NCBI GenBank assembly: GCA_947359465.1
Contig: OX375877.1
Span: forward strand, 75,714,698-75,778,697
DNA from: Metellina segmentata
Lineage: Eukaryota; Arthropoda; Arachnida; Araneae; Tetragnathidae
Reading direction: 5' to 3'
Length of the DNA stretch: 64,000 nt
How positions within the stretch are numbered: the stretch's first letter is position 1; each line of letters starts with the position of its first letter. The notes beneath the pieces are model-generated. The model saw nothing but the letters and a program-made list of their open reading frames with translations, made no database searches and had not been told where the DNA came from. Made by a program: the position numbers and the translations under genes. Positions 46,629 to 58,343 of this stretch are shown here, in pieces.

Positions 46629-47596
46629 TTAGCCACTGCGTGGCCAGCACGGCGTTGCCCGTGACAGTGTTTTTGTGGGGTTAGGTGTGACCATTTCTCG
46701 CTGCCGCTCGCCAACCTCTGGTGATTTCTAAGAATTCCCAACACCATAGGCAACGCAGTGATGACCTCGAAGTAGATACATGACACGGGCATGTCGCCTC
46801 CTTCCTTCCACCACGGCGCCCATCTGTGTGAATACATTTTAATGCAGCATCTGAATACATTTTAATGTTCTGAGCAGAGAAATGGGATTATTAAGGGTTT
46901 CGTTAAAAACCGGGACATTTAAGGAGAATGTCTGGACGCCGGGACATTTTGTCTAAATCCGGGACTACCCGGGAAAACACGTCTGGTCACCTTAAGCACG
47001 GCCCCATCTGTTTGAGAGAAAAAGCATTATTAAAAGAATGAGGCCCACCCAACCCAACATGACAAGGGCATATCGCCTCATTCCTTCGACCGTACCAATC
47101 TGGATGGTGGCTTTGAACAATCTTGATGGTGTCTTCAAACAGTCTTGGTGGTATCTTCGAACAGTCTTGATGGTGTCATTGAACAGTCTCGATGGTGGCT
47201 TCCATTCTATCTTTAACGATCGCTGAAATAGAAATAAAACCACTGAAGAAAGCCAATCAAAACGTTTAATTTGTTTTGCTTCTTCGAATCCGTTTTTCAG
47301 GAAATCATAGTGAAGGAATATGATCTCTTTAACGAACGTAAAGGTCAAATTCTCTGGCGAGCACTGACATCAGATTTGGTACAGTTACTAAAATGTCGAA
47401 AACGTTTGTTCAAGTGGGGAAAAAAACAAAAATTAATTTTAAAAAACGTTCTAGATTAAATTAAAAAATTCGGGCTGGACACAAAATTAGCAAAACATTA
47501 GGACTACTTGCGTGCCATATTTCATTATTGTAAGTGCCATAGATTCGTCAGGACACTGTATACACATAGAAACACTTCCTTTTATAATCGTAGATA
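46629..47596 (-). mobile_element. Non-autonomous Helitron, 968 bp (tandem partner 2)
   Basis: On the minus strand it starts TATCTACGATTATAAAAGG (one change from the family start) and ends gccacgcagtggCTAA, abutting the next copy's TCTCTAC. Inside, 47095-47205 holds four loose tandem units of about 26 bp (aacartcttgatggtgtc). It is non-coding. Confidence 0.75.
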
Positions 47597-48227
47597 TTGA
47601 AAAAGTGTTTGTTTTTTCAAAAGGCGAGAAAAACTTTTAGTCATGACGTGACGTCATAACTCGCAGTCTACCATGCTGCCATCTGTTGAAGCGCATGTAA
47701 GAGGCAAAAACCCTACATATATATATTAGAAGTTTTAATTAAAATTTTAAAGAAGCCAAAAAGTGTGTGTAGGTTTACGATATGCTTATAAAAAGAAAAT
47801 CTAAAAAGCAGCTTTTGCACTTAGAATTGAATTTGAAAACGTCCATAGTTATAAACCTTGAACTAGTGCCCGATTTACGTAACATTTTATACCAAACTAA
47901 CCAACGTTATCTTTGTATTTTATTTATACACTTAGTTTCCTGTTAGAGGTCTTTATTATAGGAAGCTGTTAAAGAGAAACAAGAACAAAATAGCGTTTTG
48001 ATATTTTTACAAACGAAGCTATTTAAAGGAAAACAATTTCATATATTGTCTTCTCAAAAGATAAAAATGGATTCAACCTCAGGATTGTACATTCCGATTT
48101 ATTTGACCGAAATCTATTTCTATTTTGTCTTCACAACCAATGGATTTTCACTCATTTCCTTTTCGAACATACTTTAATTCCCCTTTTAAGCTCTGTTATT
48201 TAGTGCTAAACATAAACAAATTATGTA
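47597..48227. other. Unassigned stretch
   Basis: No gene or element end is recognised. Confidence 0.45.
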
Positions 48228-48317
48228 CAGGTAACCCTCGAATAACACGGTACCAATATTGCGGCATCCCTCATATAACACGCCTAGGTTCTCCATATTA
48301 CACGGTTTCCAATAACA
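48228..48317 (+). mobile_element. pogo-like MITE, left end only
   Basis: caggtaaccctcgaataaca after TA is a close relative of the TIR at 6527 (caggtgaccctcttttaaca). 'cacggt' and 'cacgcct' motifs follow. The right end is missing, and the sequence passes into repeat Z. Confidence 0.6.
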
Positions 48318-48510
48318 ACAATAAATAAGAATGTAGTGTTTGTTTGTACATTGAATATTTTCGTCCCATTTCAAGTTTTCTATTCGTTTTGGACCCTTCT
48401 TATGCCAAATCAGCCTCTTGCGCGTGTCGTGTCTGTATGTGTGTGCCCTAAACACGTCAGCACGGTTTAATATACGTATTTTCATAAAACTTTGCATACA
48501 CAACTGAATC
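48318..48510 (+). repeat. Dispersed repeat Z, partial copy
   Basis: ataaataagaatgtagtg and tttgtttgtacattgaatat match 51425 and the minus-strand copy ending at 35012. It is truncated after 'tttgcatacaca'. Confidence 0.65.
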
Positions 48511-49440
48511 AGCTACACAACTGAATCAGTTGTTTGAGACTTATGGGCTTTCTCGAATAAACGAAGCCCATGCGTCACTGACTTATGGGCTTTCTCGAAT
48601 AAACGAAAACTTTCATACTGGCCAACTCTATGTAGAATGATCGGACTCGTGGTGTTTCACTTCTAAAAGATGCGTCTACCTCTGAAGAATATATTTTTAC
48701 CGAAAACTCGATTTCGGGAAAAAAGTGACTTATAGGCGTTAAGTTTTAAAGCATGAGAGTCGCTTTTAAAATCTCGCAGTTCATGCAGTTTTCACACTCT
48801 TTCAAACATTAGGATGTTGAAATCGCAAAACCTTTTAATGATGGGTTTTGCAGCCACACTTTTCGGTTTAACAACAATAAAAAGCTGCTTCTATCACTCC
48901 CAAATGAACCAGTATATCCAAGTGGGAAAATCCCCTTCAACAAGAAAAAAATTGAAGACATAAATAAACTCATGAAATACATCCCAAATTAAGAAAACAT
49001 TCAAGCATTCTACAAAGAGATAGTTCACCAGTGTTCTACAAGTACATCTGATTCTCTGTTGCCAGACAACTACGTCACTGATGAATACATTTTATTTCAC
49101 CATTTATACCACTCCTATTCATCGCACTAAATAATCTTATTTGTGTTTCAAATTAATTTAATGTTTCTACTTGGTTTAGAATGCAATTTTTTACTTTTTC
49201 CAAAAGTATATGATTTGAGAAACCCCATAAGTCAACTGACTTTAAAAATCCATAATAATTTAATTATTTATCTTTTGAGACCTCCATTGAGCACAAAGAT
49301 TGTATTTAGCTCCAAACAATACATTTTATTAGAAACAATAATATATAGTTTGTCGGTTAACGCAGAAACAGTTTTCTCTCGATTTCCCAAAAATTGTTCT
49401 CACCTGACTTATGGGGTTTCACCGATTCAACTATAGAAAA
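48511..49440. other. Mostly unassigned; weak coding remnant 48860-49090
   Basis: A ~50-bp block (gacttatgggctttctcgaa) is repeated at 48539-48605, and a related 'tgacttatggggtttcaccg' lies at 49406-49426, possibly element ends. In between, the plus frame reads LLLSLPNEPVYPSGKIPFNK then KKIEDINKLMKYIP, then a stop. This resembles the 'K..DL..L..YIP..Y..FY' tail found in some transposon proteins. The identity is uncertain. Confidence 0.35.
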
Positions 49441-49729
49441 ACTTTATTTCTTTTTTCTTCGGCTTTAATCTTTCCTCCGTAAAATAAAACGGAAAAAAAT
49501 AAATTTAGAATCTGCCATCTCTTTATGATGTTGCCATTCTAAAGAAAACAATAATAATTAAAGTGTCATTAAATTAATTTTAAAGTGTTCTAGCTTTATA
49601 TTATGATGTGATGTTCTGGAAAGAAAATCTCTTAAAATTCGGGTTTCGTACAAAAATTGCAAAAAATTCGGACTACCAGTGTGCCGATAGAAAAATACAA
49701 ACAAACACATCCTTTTATAATAGTAGAGA
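49441..49729 (-). mobile_element. Helitron, 5' part only
   Basis: On the minus strand TCTCTACTATTATAAAAGG starts at 49729 after A. It is followed by the usual body (ctggtagtccgaatttttt, 'gttgccattctaaag') and then loses similarity. Confidence 0.6.
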
Positions 49730-50400
49730 TACGATCGCTTCCTTGCATCTATGTCAATATTTAATATTTATTCACTGCGCCACAATTCATTGCGAAAGTA
49801 TTTATTTTAATTTCAACCAAGAATAGAGAGGGAGGACAGAGAGTAAATCCATGTCGTCGCAAGTTCGCCTTTTAGGTAGTAGGATTAACCACCTCATTTT
49901 ATCTTCCAATCAAACCAGAACCCAACGCTGCCCTTAAATTCAGTCTTTAGTGTAAACATTTAAATTTAAGATCTTTCTTCACTAATGATCTGTGGAAACA
50001 AACAGTAGGAATTAGGTAACGCTTTGTAACAAAAGGCAGGTTGGTAAGAGTCACGTTTAGGAAACAGCTTAAGGTTGTATGAGCGTCGTCATAATCCGAT
50101 TTCCTATAGTTCTAATGATTTCAAATTTTCTCCTTTTTACTCCGTCATTGTAAAGTTGTGGTTGGTCTTCGGGTTCCGGTTTCTTATACACGTGCCCAGG
50201 GTTTAAGCTAGAGAAGAAAAAAAATCCTTCACCAAAAAAGCTAAAATGGAGAAAAAGCTTTAGCAAAATGCTAAAATAGCAAATTTGTTTGTTACGGCAA
50301 ATTTTTTGGCTCGAAAAAATCAAAATAAACTACACAAAGAACAAACCCCCAATACCAAATACTTTTTCAATTATTATATTATCATTAAACAACATCAAAT
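49730..50400. other. Unassigned stretch
   Basis: No gene is recognised. Confidence 0.45.
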
Positions 50401-50524
50401 TATATTTACAAAAATTGCAAAACATTCGGACAACCAGTGTGCCAAATCCCATTACTATAAGTGCCATAGATTCGTCAGGAACGTGTACCAAACAGACAAA
50501 CACTTCCCCATTATAAAGTAGAGA
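50401..50524 (-). mobile_element. Helitron, short 5' fragment
   Basis: On the minus strand it starts TCTCTACTTTATAATGG at 50524 after A and keeps 'ctatggcacttatagtaatg'. Repeat Y begins immediately on the other side. Confidence 0.55.
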
Positions 50525-50525
50525 T

Positions 50526-51420
50526 TTTCATATTGAACTCGATTAATAAAAATGGCGATTTGCGGCGAGTGCTCTCGCAATCATAGTCAACAAAACAATA
50601 TTTTTTATTTATGGCACCCTTACATCAGGCATGCGACATTGTGGAATTTCGAAATCTTCTGTCATTCTGACAAATAATTTTTTATTATTTGAAAAGTTCT
50701 AGTTCGGATTTTTTAAACATTATTATTCCTTCAATAACGGCATAATTACGCTTAAAATTTGCTTTGTTCTTACTTTCCATCCACTTAAAGTCGAATACTT
50801 TTTAGTTGTGTTGCGTGTGATAAACATGAAACACACTTTATTAAAATAATAAATATTTAAAACAGAAAATAAAGGAAAGCAGCGAAATAAAGCAAAATGA
50901 ATGTCCGAAAAAAAGTTGTTTTAATGGTATTAATTCGTGATTTTTTTATCGCTTTGATCTTGCACAGTTGCCACTTACAATTTTGTAATTGTTTGTGGCA
51001 ACTGTGCAACAAAACAGCACACAATTTAGAAATTCGAAAATAATTCAGAGCGAAAGAAACAGGAAATATTACTGCACGCGATCAAAAAACAATTTCCCTT
51101 TCGTTGAAAAATATCGTCTGGAACTCCCTATTCGGAAATCGTTTACATTGCGCAAAGAACAAAAATAAGACTTGAAATAAATGAAACAGCAGAGCTGAAA
51201 TTACATTAAAAAAATAATAATTTTTGGAAAAATAATTGTTTTTTCAGCAGTACTGGTAAAGGAATCAAGTAATCGTAATACTCAATATACATTCCAATTT
51301 TTTCAAAACTGCCGTTTTATGGTTGATTTAAGTATCCTTACTCAGGTGTTTTAGCCATGAAACTTATCTAAATACATAACAATAAAAAAAGGTTTAATAT
51401 TGTATTCACTAAACTAGTAT
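50526..51420 (+). repeat. Dispersed repeat Y, copy 2 (left inverted arm)
   Basis: It includes a region absent from copy 1 (gcgacattgtggaatttcg, ttgaaaagttctagttcgg) plus the shared body. The whole block is reverse-complemented at 52790-53695, so the two form an imperfect inverted repeat of about 0.9 kb per arm around the Helitron at 51712-52480. Confidence 0.75.
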
Positions 51421-51710
51421 ATCTATATAAATAAGAATGGAGTGTTTGTTTGTACATTGAATATTTTCGACCCATTTCAAGTTTTCTATCCATTTTGGAA
51501 CCTTCCGATGCAAAATCCGCCTCTTGCGTGTTTGGTGTCTGCATGTATGTGCCCTATACACGTCCAAACGGTTTATTTTCATGGAAATTTGCATACAGTG
51601 AGTACTTATCTTCATTTAGTGAGTGAAATTGGTTTAGAAAGTGTCTGTCCTACTTTCTGTTCTATGTTCAATTTTGTGTTCGTACAGGAATCGCATGAAT
51701 TTTTTTCCAG
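51421..51710 (+). repeat. Dispersed repeat Z, fullest plus-strand copy
   Basis: tctatataaataagaatgg and tttgtttgtacattgaatat start the copy. It runs through 'gtgccctatacacgtcca', 'gcatacagtgagtactta' and 'gttctatgttcaattttgtg' to 'gaatcgcatgaattt'. Confidence 0.65.
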
Positions 51711-51711
51711 A

Positions 51712-52480
51712 CTAGCCACTGCGTGGCTTGCCCGTGCCCGTGGTGCTGGTTCGCTTCGCCAACCACGGGCAACGCCGTGATGTAAGTTATTAAACTGGTG
51801 TAAAATTTGCCGCAGATTTCAAATCCGTTGAAATTTTCAATCTATCTTTAGCGATTCCGATTTTACGAAAAAGAATTAACAATCCCAGTTTAAATGGGGT
51901 TTCCCCCCCCCCTCCTGCTTTCATTCCCTGAAATGGAATAGGACAGGAAATGTAATCTGATTTTTTTTAACGCGAAGGGCAGAAGGTGCAATCTGTTTCA
52001 CGTGACGTCACAATCTCTTGCGAAAATATAAAAGATATATTCAATTTAAAAATTATTTATGTAAGGAAAATCTTTTTTTTTAGGTATCGATCTAAAGTGA
52101 AATTTTCCGCAGATTTTCAAATCCGTTGAAATTTTTACTCTATCTTTAACGGTCTAGGAGATAGATAAAAGAACCACATAACTAAAGTTATAACTTTGTT
52201 TTTATCCTCTGCTGCAAAATCATTCCTCTGCGCAAAAAGAAAGCGGAAACGAAAAATAAACTTAGAATTTACCGCGATGAAAAAAAACTTGGCAAGATTC
52301 CAAAACCTGACAGAAGGTCACGTGGATAGAAAAGTCTAGGTTCCGGAGTTTCTTCTCTCTCTGGTAGAAACGCGATGAAAACACGTTGGAGAATAAAACT
52401 ATTAAATTTATTTAAAAATGTTCTAGATTAAATTTTAAAATTCGTAGCGACACAAAAAATTGCAAAAAATTTGGACTACC
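51712..52480 (-). mobile_element. Helitron, 5'-truncated
   Basis: On the minus strand the 3' end is gccacgcagtggCTAG followed by T. The body is shared with the other copies. It stops inside the conserved 'tttggactacc' block, where 'tcagggcacgacaag' begins, so the 5' end was lost or another element inserted there. Confidence 0.72.
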
Positions 52481-52789
52481 TCAGGGCACGACAAGTCCCG
52501 AGCGCAGGTCGCTACGGCGCCTAAAAAATTTGGTCTGTCTCCTAAATCTTCTAATTTTTGTAAAAAACGTTAATTTTTCATGAAAAAAAAATCGATTTTT
52601 TTTTTTGGGGCCATAAAGGATTAAAAATGGAGCAAAATGTCTAATGTAGATAATAAAAGTTTTATTTTTTATTGCCTCAGTTACACTATAAATTGCATAT
52701 TATGTACTGTGCGTGTGTGTGTAATGAGTTCTGCGATATACTCCGTGTTAAAAAAAAATTAGTATGATATGTTTTGCCAGGGTCCTTGC

Positions 52790-53695
52790 TCCAAATTTTT
52801 TTTATTTTTGTTATTCCTTGCATTATTTATTAGTTTAGTGAATGCAATATTAAACCTTTCTTTGTTTTTATATTTTGATAAGTTGCATGCTATAACACCT
52901 TAGTAAGAAAATTAAATCAACCCTAATTTGGTAGTTTTGGAAAAATAGGAATGTAATTTGAGTATTACGATTACTTTGATTACTTTACCAGTACTGCTAA
53001 AACAACAATTATTTAAAAAAAAAAAAAAAAATGGAATTTTAGCTGTGATATTTTATTTGAAACGGAAACTCGTATTGGTTGATCACGTGCAGTAATATTT
53101 TCTGTTTCTTTTGCTCTGAATTAATTTCGCATTTCTAGATTTTGTGCACTTTTAATGTAAGTTGTGGCAACTGTGCGAGATCACGAGATAAAAAATAATC
53201 ACCAAATTATATTTTAAGAACTACGTTTTACCCGACAATTTTTCTTTTGTTTTTATTCTCTGTTTTCTTTTGTTTACTGTTTTCAATATTAATTATTTTA
53301 AAAATTGTGTTTCTTTTTCATCACACGCAAAACCACCACAAAGCGGCAGGTAAGTCAGAATGAAGCAAGTTTTAAGTGTAATTATGCCATTATTAAAATA
53401 ATAATGTCATTATTAAAATAATAATACCATTATTAAAATAAAATAATGCCACTGTTGAAATAGTGATGCCGTTATTGAATGAATAATAATATTTATAAAA
53501 AAAAAACGAACTGGAACTTTTCAAACATTTAAAAATTCTTTGTCATAATGACAGGAGAAGATTGCGAAATTCCACAATGTCGCATGCTGAATGAAAGAGT
53601 TGCCACTAGTAAAAAATATTTTTTTTCTTGACAATGAGGGCAAGAGGACTCGCTGTAAATCGTCGTATTTATTAATTGAGTTGAATATGAAAAGA
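52790..53695 (-). repeat. Dispersed repeat Y, copy 3 (right inverted arm)
   Basis: Reverse complement of 50526-51420. It contains an extra tandem tract at 53384-53490 ('attattaaaataataatgcc'-like units of ~20 bp). Confidence 0.72.
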
Positions 53696-54193
53696 ACTTA
53701 GAAATTTAATTCCAAATCTCCCTCAAAGTCGTCTTTTGTAGAAGTAACTTTAGTGTCACCTTTCGTCATTTTGTAGCATTGTCATACAGCAAGGTTGCGA
53801 TGTATGTGAAATGTATTACTTGAATGAATATGTCCTAAGTAAGTTGTAGAAATTATAAAGACTGCGAAAGGTGTTATCTAGAGTAAACCAGTTCAAATCG
53901 AGTAAGGTCGGGTATTTTGCTAGCAATGTATAAAATAAAACAGATATTAAAAGTTAACGTTATTAACAGATTTCTCAAGGTTGGTAGCATGTTGAAATAG
54001 TTACTTCGTACTGGAGCAACACATAGGGGTATCCGGGATCAATCCCAAAGAGAAAATTATGAGGACAGCAGCTCGTAATTTTGAAACACTGTCCACACTC
54101 TCCGAACTTCCACGCCAACGTGATTGCATTCTCAAAATTTGCGGTATTTGGGGGTGAAACTACTTGAGCCACAATTTCTAAAATGCACCTGAT
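53696..54193. other. Unassigned stretch
   Basis: No gene or element is recognised. Confidence 0.4.
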
Positions 54194-54201
54194 GTTTCTA
54201 T

Positions 54202-54678
54202 TAGGGATGCGACATCGACAGCAAAACATCGATGTTCAAAATTAAAACATCAATGTTGATAACACATCGCCCCAAAACCATTGATGTTTTTAAAATTCAG
54301 TGTATTTAAACTTTTTCCTCCATTTCTTAAAACTGGTTTAGCAACTAGTGATGCGACATCGGCTCCAATACATCGATGTTTTCTATAGAACCTCGATGTT
54401 TTGAAAACATCGACATCGATGTCGCATCCCTACTTTTCAGACCCTTCACCCTTGGCCACTTGGGTCTAAAAGTATGTTCAATTCGCTGATTATGAAAATT
54501 ATGCTACTTGGTTATTTTTAAAATTTTTAAAACTGTACTTTTTTTATTTAAAAATAAAACATTGACAACGTAAAAACATCGACATGTATAAACATCGATG
54601 TTACAAAAACATCGACTCCAATACATCGATGTTTTTTTAAAACATCGATGTTTTGAAAACATCGATGTCGCATCCCTA
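54202..54678 (-). mobile_element. hAT MITE of the ACATCGATGT family, copy 4
   Basis: The ends are TAGGGATGCGACATCGAC and cgatgtcgcatcccta. The exact 8-bp target duplication is GTTTCTAT (54194-54201, 54679-54686). It has a single copy of the unit that is repeated in copy 3, so it represents the unexpanded form in the same orientation. Confidence 0.92.
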
Positions 54679-54686
54679 GTTTCTAT

Positions 54687-55532
54687 GTCTCAAAGGAGAT
54701 TGGCAGTATCAAAACATACTTGGAACAACACAATCCTTTACAATCCCCTCCACTCATTCCTGGAAGCTTGGAACTCCACAACAAAAAACGACCAACTTCA
54801 ACCTTGAAAACAAATTACGGCACTCCATTTCAAAACATAATCCAGTTCCTCCCTACACACAATTACTCGGAATTATTTTCTGGAAATCTACTAAGAAAAA
54901 TTGTTTGAAAAAATAATTTTAACGAATAAATTGCTATAGATCAAAGCGGCTTTCAGATCGCTTTCTGAATTAATCACTATCATTTGCTTTGGTGGATGTT
55001 TTCCAAAAGGGTTACACCTCAGTGGAATCGGTTGTATCCGTTTTCCTGGAAATTCACACAGAAAACCTAGAGAAAGCGACTAGTAGAGGAGACATCTCCC
55101 CTTTCTGTCTTTTAATAACTTATTTCCAATTCAGTGGGTGTTTTTTTTTTTTATTTACACACACTCTCGAGATGTTGAAAGAAATGCGATTTATGGGTGG
55201 TTGTTGGAGAAGAGCCTGTTTCGATCATCTGCGCTGGTGTTCTTCACTCGGGGTGGTGTCAAGGATAGTTGCCAGGTGGCTCTCCGGTTTTGATTGGGAG
55301 CGGAAGTGTGTTGAACAATGCTATTCAACGATGTTTTTGCAAATGAAGCCCATTTGCATCCCCAGAGACGAAAAGTGCTCTGTAGTAATCTTTCGAAGGA
55401 TATTCTAGTGGAGGACAATAATCGGGAATTGTCTTCCAAAGGCCAAAAACATAATAAATAACTATATTTTTTAATCCATGTGTGAATACATTTGGAAGCA
55501 AAAATAAGCGAAGATTATTATAGAACTTGTTT
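54687..55532. other. Unassigned stretch with a 139-residue frame
   Basis: A frame at 54989-55408 (+) is open for 139 residues (MVDVFQKGYTSVESV...). It contains a T-run-encoded hydrophobic patch and no motif I recognise. I see no splice or codon-use sign that it is a gene. Confidence 0.35.
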
Positions 55533-55766
55533 GGGCCGACCAACCGGTCTAGTGGTCAAGGTGTTGGCCTCTGGATCAGAAGGTTCCTGGTTCGAAACCG
55601 GGGTCGGGGTATGGATGTAAATTGTGCTGTCCTTTGTTGGGGGCAATGATGGTTCATCCCTTGGGTGCCCCTATACTAGTGACCATCACTTAAGGCCTTG
55701 TACTGGCCAAGGAAAAAATCCGGTCCCCGCCATTGGGGAAAATAAAGATAAGGTTGATTAAAAAAT
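55533..55766 (+). mobile_element. tRNA-derived SINE, second copy
   Basis: It begins gggccgaccaaccggtctag, has the B box GGTTCGAAACC and the 'cttgtactggccaa' and 'ccccgccatt' body shared with the copy at 3796-4063. The tail is 'aataaagataaggttgatta'. The target duplication is unclear. It is older than the first copy. Confidence 0.82.
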
Positions 55767-56404
55767 TCCGGAATCTTAAGACTTCACAGCTGGTAACGCT
55801 CGACGTTTCATATACGATTTCCCAGTGCTTTTCCGATTTTAAAGACGTATTCACGACAGAAATCGTAACTGTGTGGTCTGCGTATGTACACAAATATTCT
55901 ACCGTATTGTAGTTTTTGCAAAGATTGCAACAAATAATGAGCAATGTGAATAATTTACGCTTTTTTTTTTCTCTCTTCATTAAAAATGTTTCGTAGAATA
56001 CATCATATCGCTTCAGCCGGTATGTCGCGTTGCTAATCTTGTTCCCCTTATTTTTAATTGGTTAGTTAGTTTTATAGTTAATTCAGTTAATTTTTGTCAT
56101 TGATTTTTTTTTTTGCTTACTTGTTTTATTTGGTATAGTTAATTTTTATAATTTTCGTTATTGTTTACGTTTGTCAAAGTCTGTGAGGCTTACTTTTGAT
56201 CTTGTTTCGTTTCGGTAATTTTATAGTTTCTTGCTTTTTCCGTTAACTTTAAGATGTAAAAAGAGATTAATTTCTATCATTTATATCAACAAGTCAGAAG
56301 CGCAGAATTTTGAAGGTGTAGGTATTCATACATTGGCGTCCCGTATTTGCATATGGTCAACGTAACATAAATTCGTAGCCCATTGTATAACAGACTTAAC
56401 GACT
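55767..56404. other. Unassigned AT-rich stretch
   Basis: No gene or element is recognised. Confidence 0.45.
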
Positions 56405-56750
56405 TTACCCGCTTCGCAAACCAAATGGGAATTCTTAAGACTATTGGGTAACAGCCATAACGGGCATTGCTCATTGTGAAATGCGACCAAATTCGAATTG
56501 CGAAGCGATCCAATCGGCGTGACGTCACAATCTCTTGCGAATATATAAATATTAATTGAAAATTTATTTATTAAAAGAAAATCAAACGTATGAGGTATCT
56601 ATCTGGTGAAAAATTTTCCGCAGATTTCAAATCCGTTGAAATTTTCAAATGTGTCTTTAACGATCTCGATTTTACAAAAAAGTACTGAATTATGCTAGTC
56701 AATTTTTATTTTTCTCTTTTAGGGAAGAAATGAGGCGATATGCCCGTGTT
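56405..56750 (-). mobile_element. Helitron interior fragment
   Basis: cttcgcaaaccaaatgggaa, gcgatccaatcggcgtgacg and 'gcagatttcaaatccgttga' match 27900-28330. Both ends are missing. Confidence 0.6.
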
Positions 56751-56981
56751 ATGTTGAGTGGTGGTAGTAGGACTGATATCTTTAAATAATTTCTTTTCTT
56801 TTTCTCCTTTACGGAAAGAATGAGGCGACATAACCGCATCATTAGGGTGTTGGGGACTGATTCTTTAGAATTTGAATTTGCGCAGCAAGCAAGCCTTAAT
56901 TTGGTGGGCTGGTTTGCGAAGCTAACCACTTCTCTATTTTTTCTTCTTCACAATTGCGTATAAATATAAAAAAATATATAA

Positions 56982-57893
56982 TTAGCCACTGCGTGGCTAG
57001 CCCGGGGTCGCCCGTGCCCGCGCAAACCAACACCACAGGCAACTCCGTGATGTAAGGTATTAAAACTGGTGTAAAATTTTCCGCAGATTTCAAATCCGGT
57101 GAAGATATATTCAATTTAAAAATTATTTATTTAAAGAAAATCATATTTTTAGGTACAATCTAAACTAAAATTTTCCGCAGATTTCAAATCCGTTGAAAAT
57201 TTTAATCTATCTTTAACGATTCCTATTTTACGAAAAAAAGCTTAACAATCCCAGTCAATAGGGTTTTTTTTATTTCTTGCTCTCATTCGCGGAAATAAGA
57301 CAGAAAACGTAATTTTTTTTTAATTATTTATTTATTTTTATTTTATTTTTTTATTATTTTTTTTAATGCGAACTTTACGAAATGAATTTGTTTATTTTTG
57401 GAAAGGCGTTACCGTTACCTCAGAATCTCGTGCGAAAATATAAAAGATACATTCAATTTAAAAGTTATTTATATAAAAAAAAATATTTTTTTTTAGGTAT
57501 GGATCTAATGTGAAATTTTCCGCAGATTTCAAATCCGCTGAAATTTTTACTCCATCTTTAACGGTCTAGGAGATAGAAAAAGAACTAATTGACTCCAGTT
57601 AGAGATTGTTTGTTTTTATCGTCTGGCTGGAAAAATTATTACTCCGATCAAAATCAAAACGGAAATGAAAGCTATAAATTAAGAATATGTGATCTCTTCT
57701 ATGCTGTAGCATTCAAGAATGATTAAATTTCATTTAACAATCTTTTTGATTGAATTTAAAATTCGCCGTAGGCCAAAAATTGCAAAAAATTTGGACTACC
57801 TGTGTGCCGAATCTCAATGCTGTAAGTGCCATAGAATCGACAGGATTTTGCGGCCACGAAAAAAACAAACATTTCCTTTTATAATAGTAGATA
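56982..57893 (-). mobile_element. Non-autonomous Helitron, 912 bp
   Basis: On the minus strand it starts TATCTACTATTATAAAAGG (57893 downward) and ends gccacgcagtggCTAA followed by T. It carries two copies of 'gatttcaaatccg'. Its 5' end lies 11 bp from the 3' LTR of gypsy element 2. Confidence 0.78.
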
Positions 57894-57904
57894 TATATAA
57901 TATA

Positions 57905-58197
57905 TGTGGGTTCGTAAAAGGTAAAAGATAAATAACTCTTAAAGTTTAAATTTAAGTTTAATTACAAAATTAATGTATTTACAGTATATTTACAAACATC
58001 TTTGACAATTAAGAATATCCGACAACTAAGAGGCCATCTGCCTAAAAAGTCATGGGCCGTCTGCCCAACTGCTAGCTTCGGTGTCTGGGGGAACATCTGT
58101 CTCATTGCTGCGGTCGCTTCTGAGCGGACGCTTCCTCTAGGTGGCGTTACTGCTGCGGACGTATCAGGCTTTGGCGCGCTCGTCGCACAATCCCACA
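57905..58197 (-). repeat. 3' LTR of gypsy element 2
   Basis: It is 293 bp and reads identical to 63011-63303. TGTGGG and CCCACA form a 6-bp terminal inverted repeat. Confidence 0.95.
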
Positions 58198-58218
58198 ATC
58201 GGCTATCCTGACTGTAAT

Positions 58219-58230
58219 TTCGTCCTCGAA
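58219..58230 (-). promoter_or_regulatory. Conserved TTCGAGGACGAA box before the 3' LTR (element 2)
   Basis: On the minus strand it begins 33 nt before the LTR, the same distance as in element 1. It lies in a tiny frame MACLLMLKMANFEDE... that continues into the LTR (38 residues). A GTC codon also sits at the same offset in both elements. Confidence 0.6.
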
Positions 58231-58278
58231 ATTCGCCATCTTCAACATCAGTAAACAGGCCATAACATTCTCACATAT

Positions 58279-58315
58279 CTGAAATACAAACAAAAAAGAA
58301 GAAAGAAAGAGGGAA
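58279..58315 (-). other. Putative 3' splice acceptor (element 2)
   Basis: The minus strand reads ttttttccctctttcttc then ttttttgtttgtatttcag, a strong polypyrimidine tract with CAG ending at 58279, about 65 nt after the Gag-Pol stop. With the donor at 62808 it defines a 4530-nt intron containing the whole frame. Confidence 0.58.
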
Positions 58316-58343
58316 AAAAGGCTTATATATACATTTTTTTTTT

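Noticed and set aside
54989..55408. Host gene of 139 residues
   Set aside because: No recognised domain, a low-complexity hydrophobic patch from a T run, and no supporting splice or regulatory signal.
57962..58198. Identical 78-residue minus-strand frames in both LTRs of gypsy element 2 (also 63068-63304)
   Set aside because: They lie entirely inside the LTR and are identical only because the LTRs are identical. No motif is seen.
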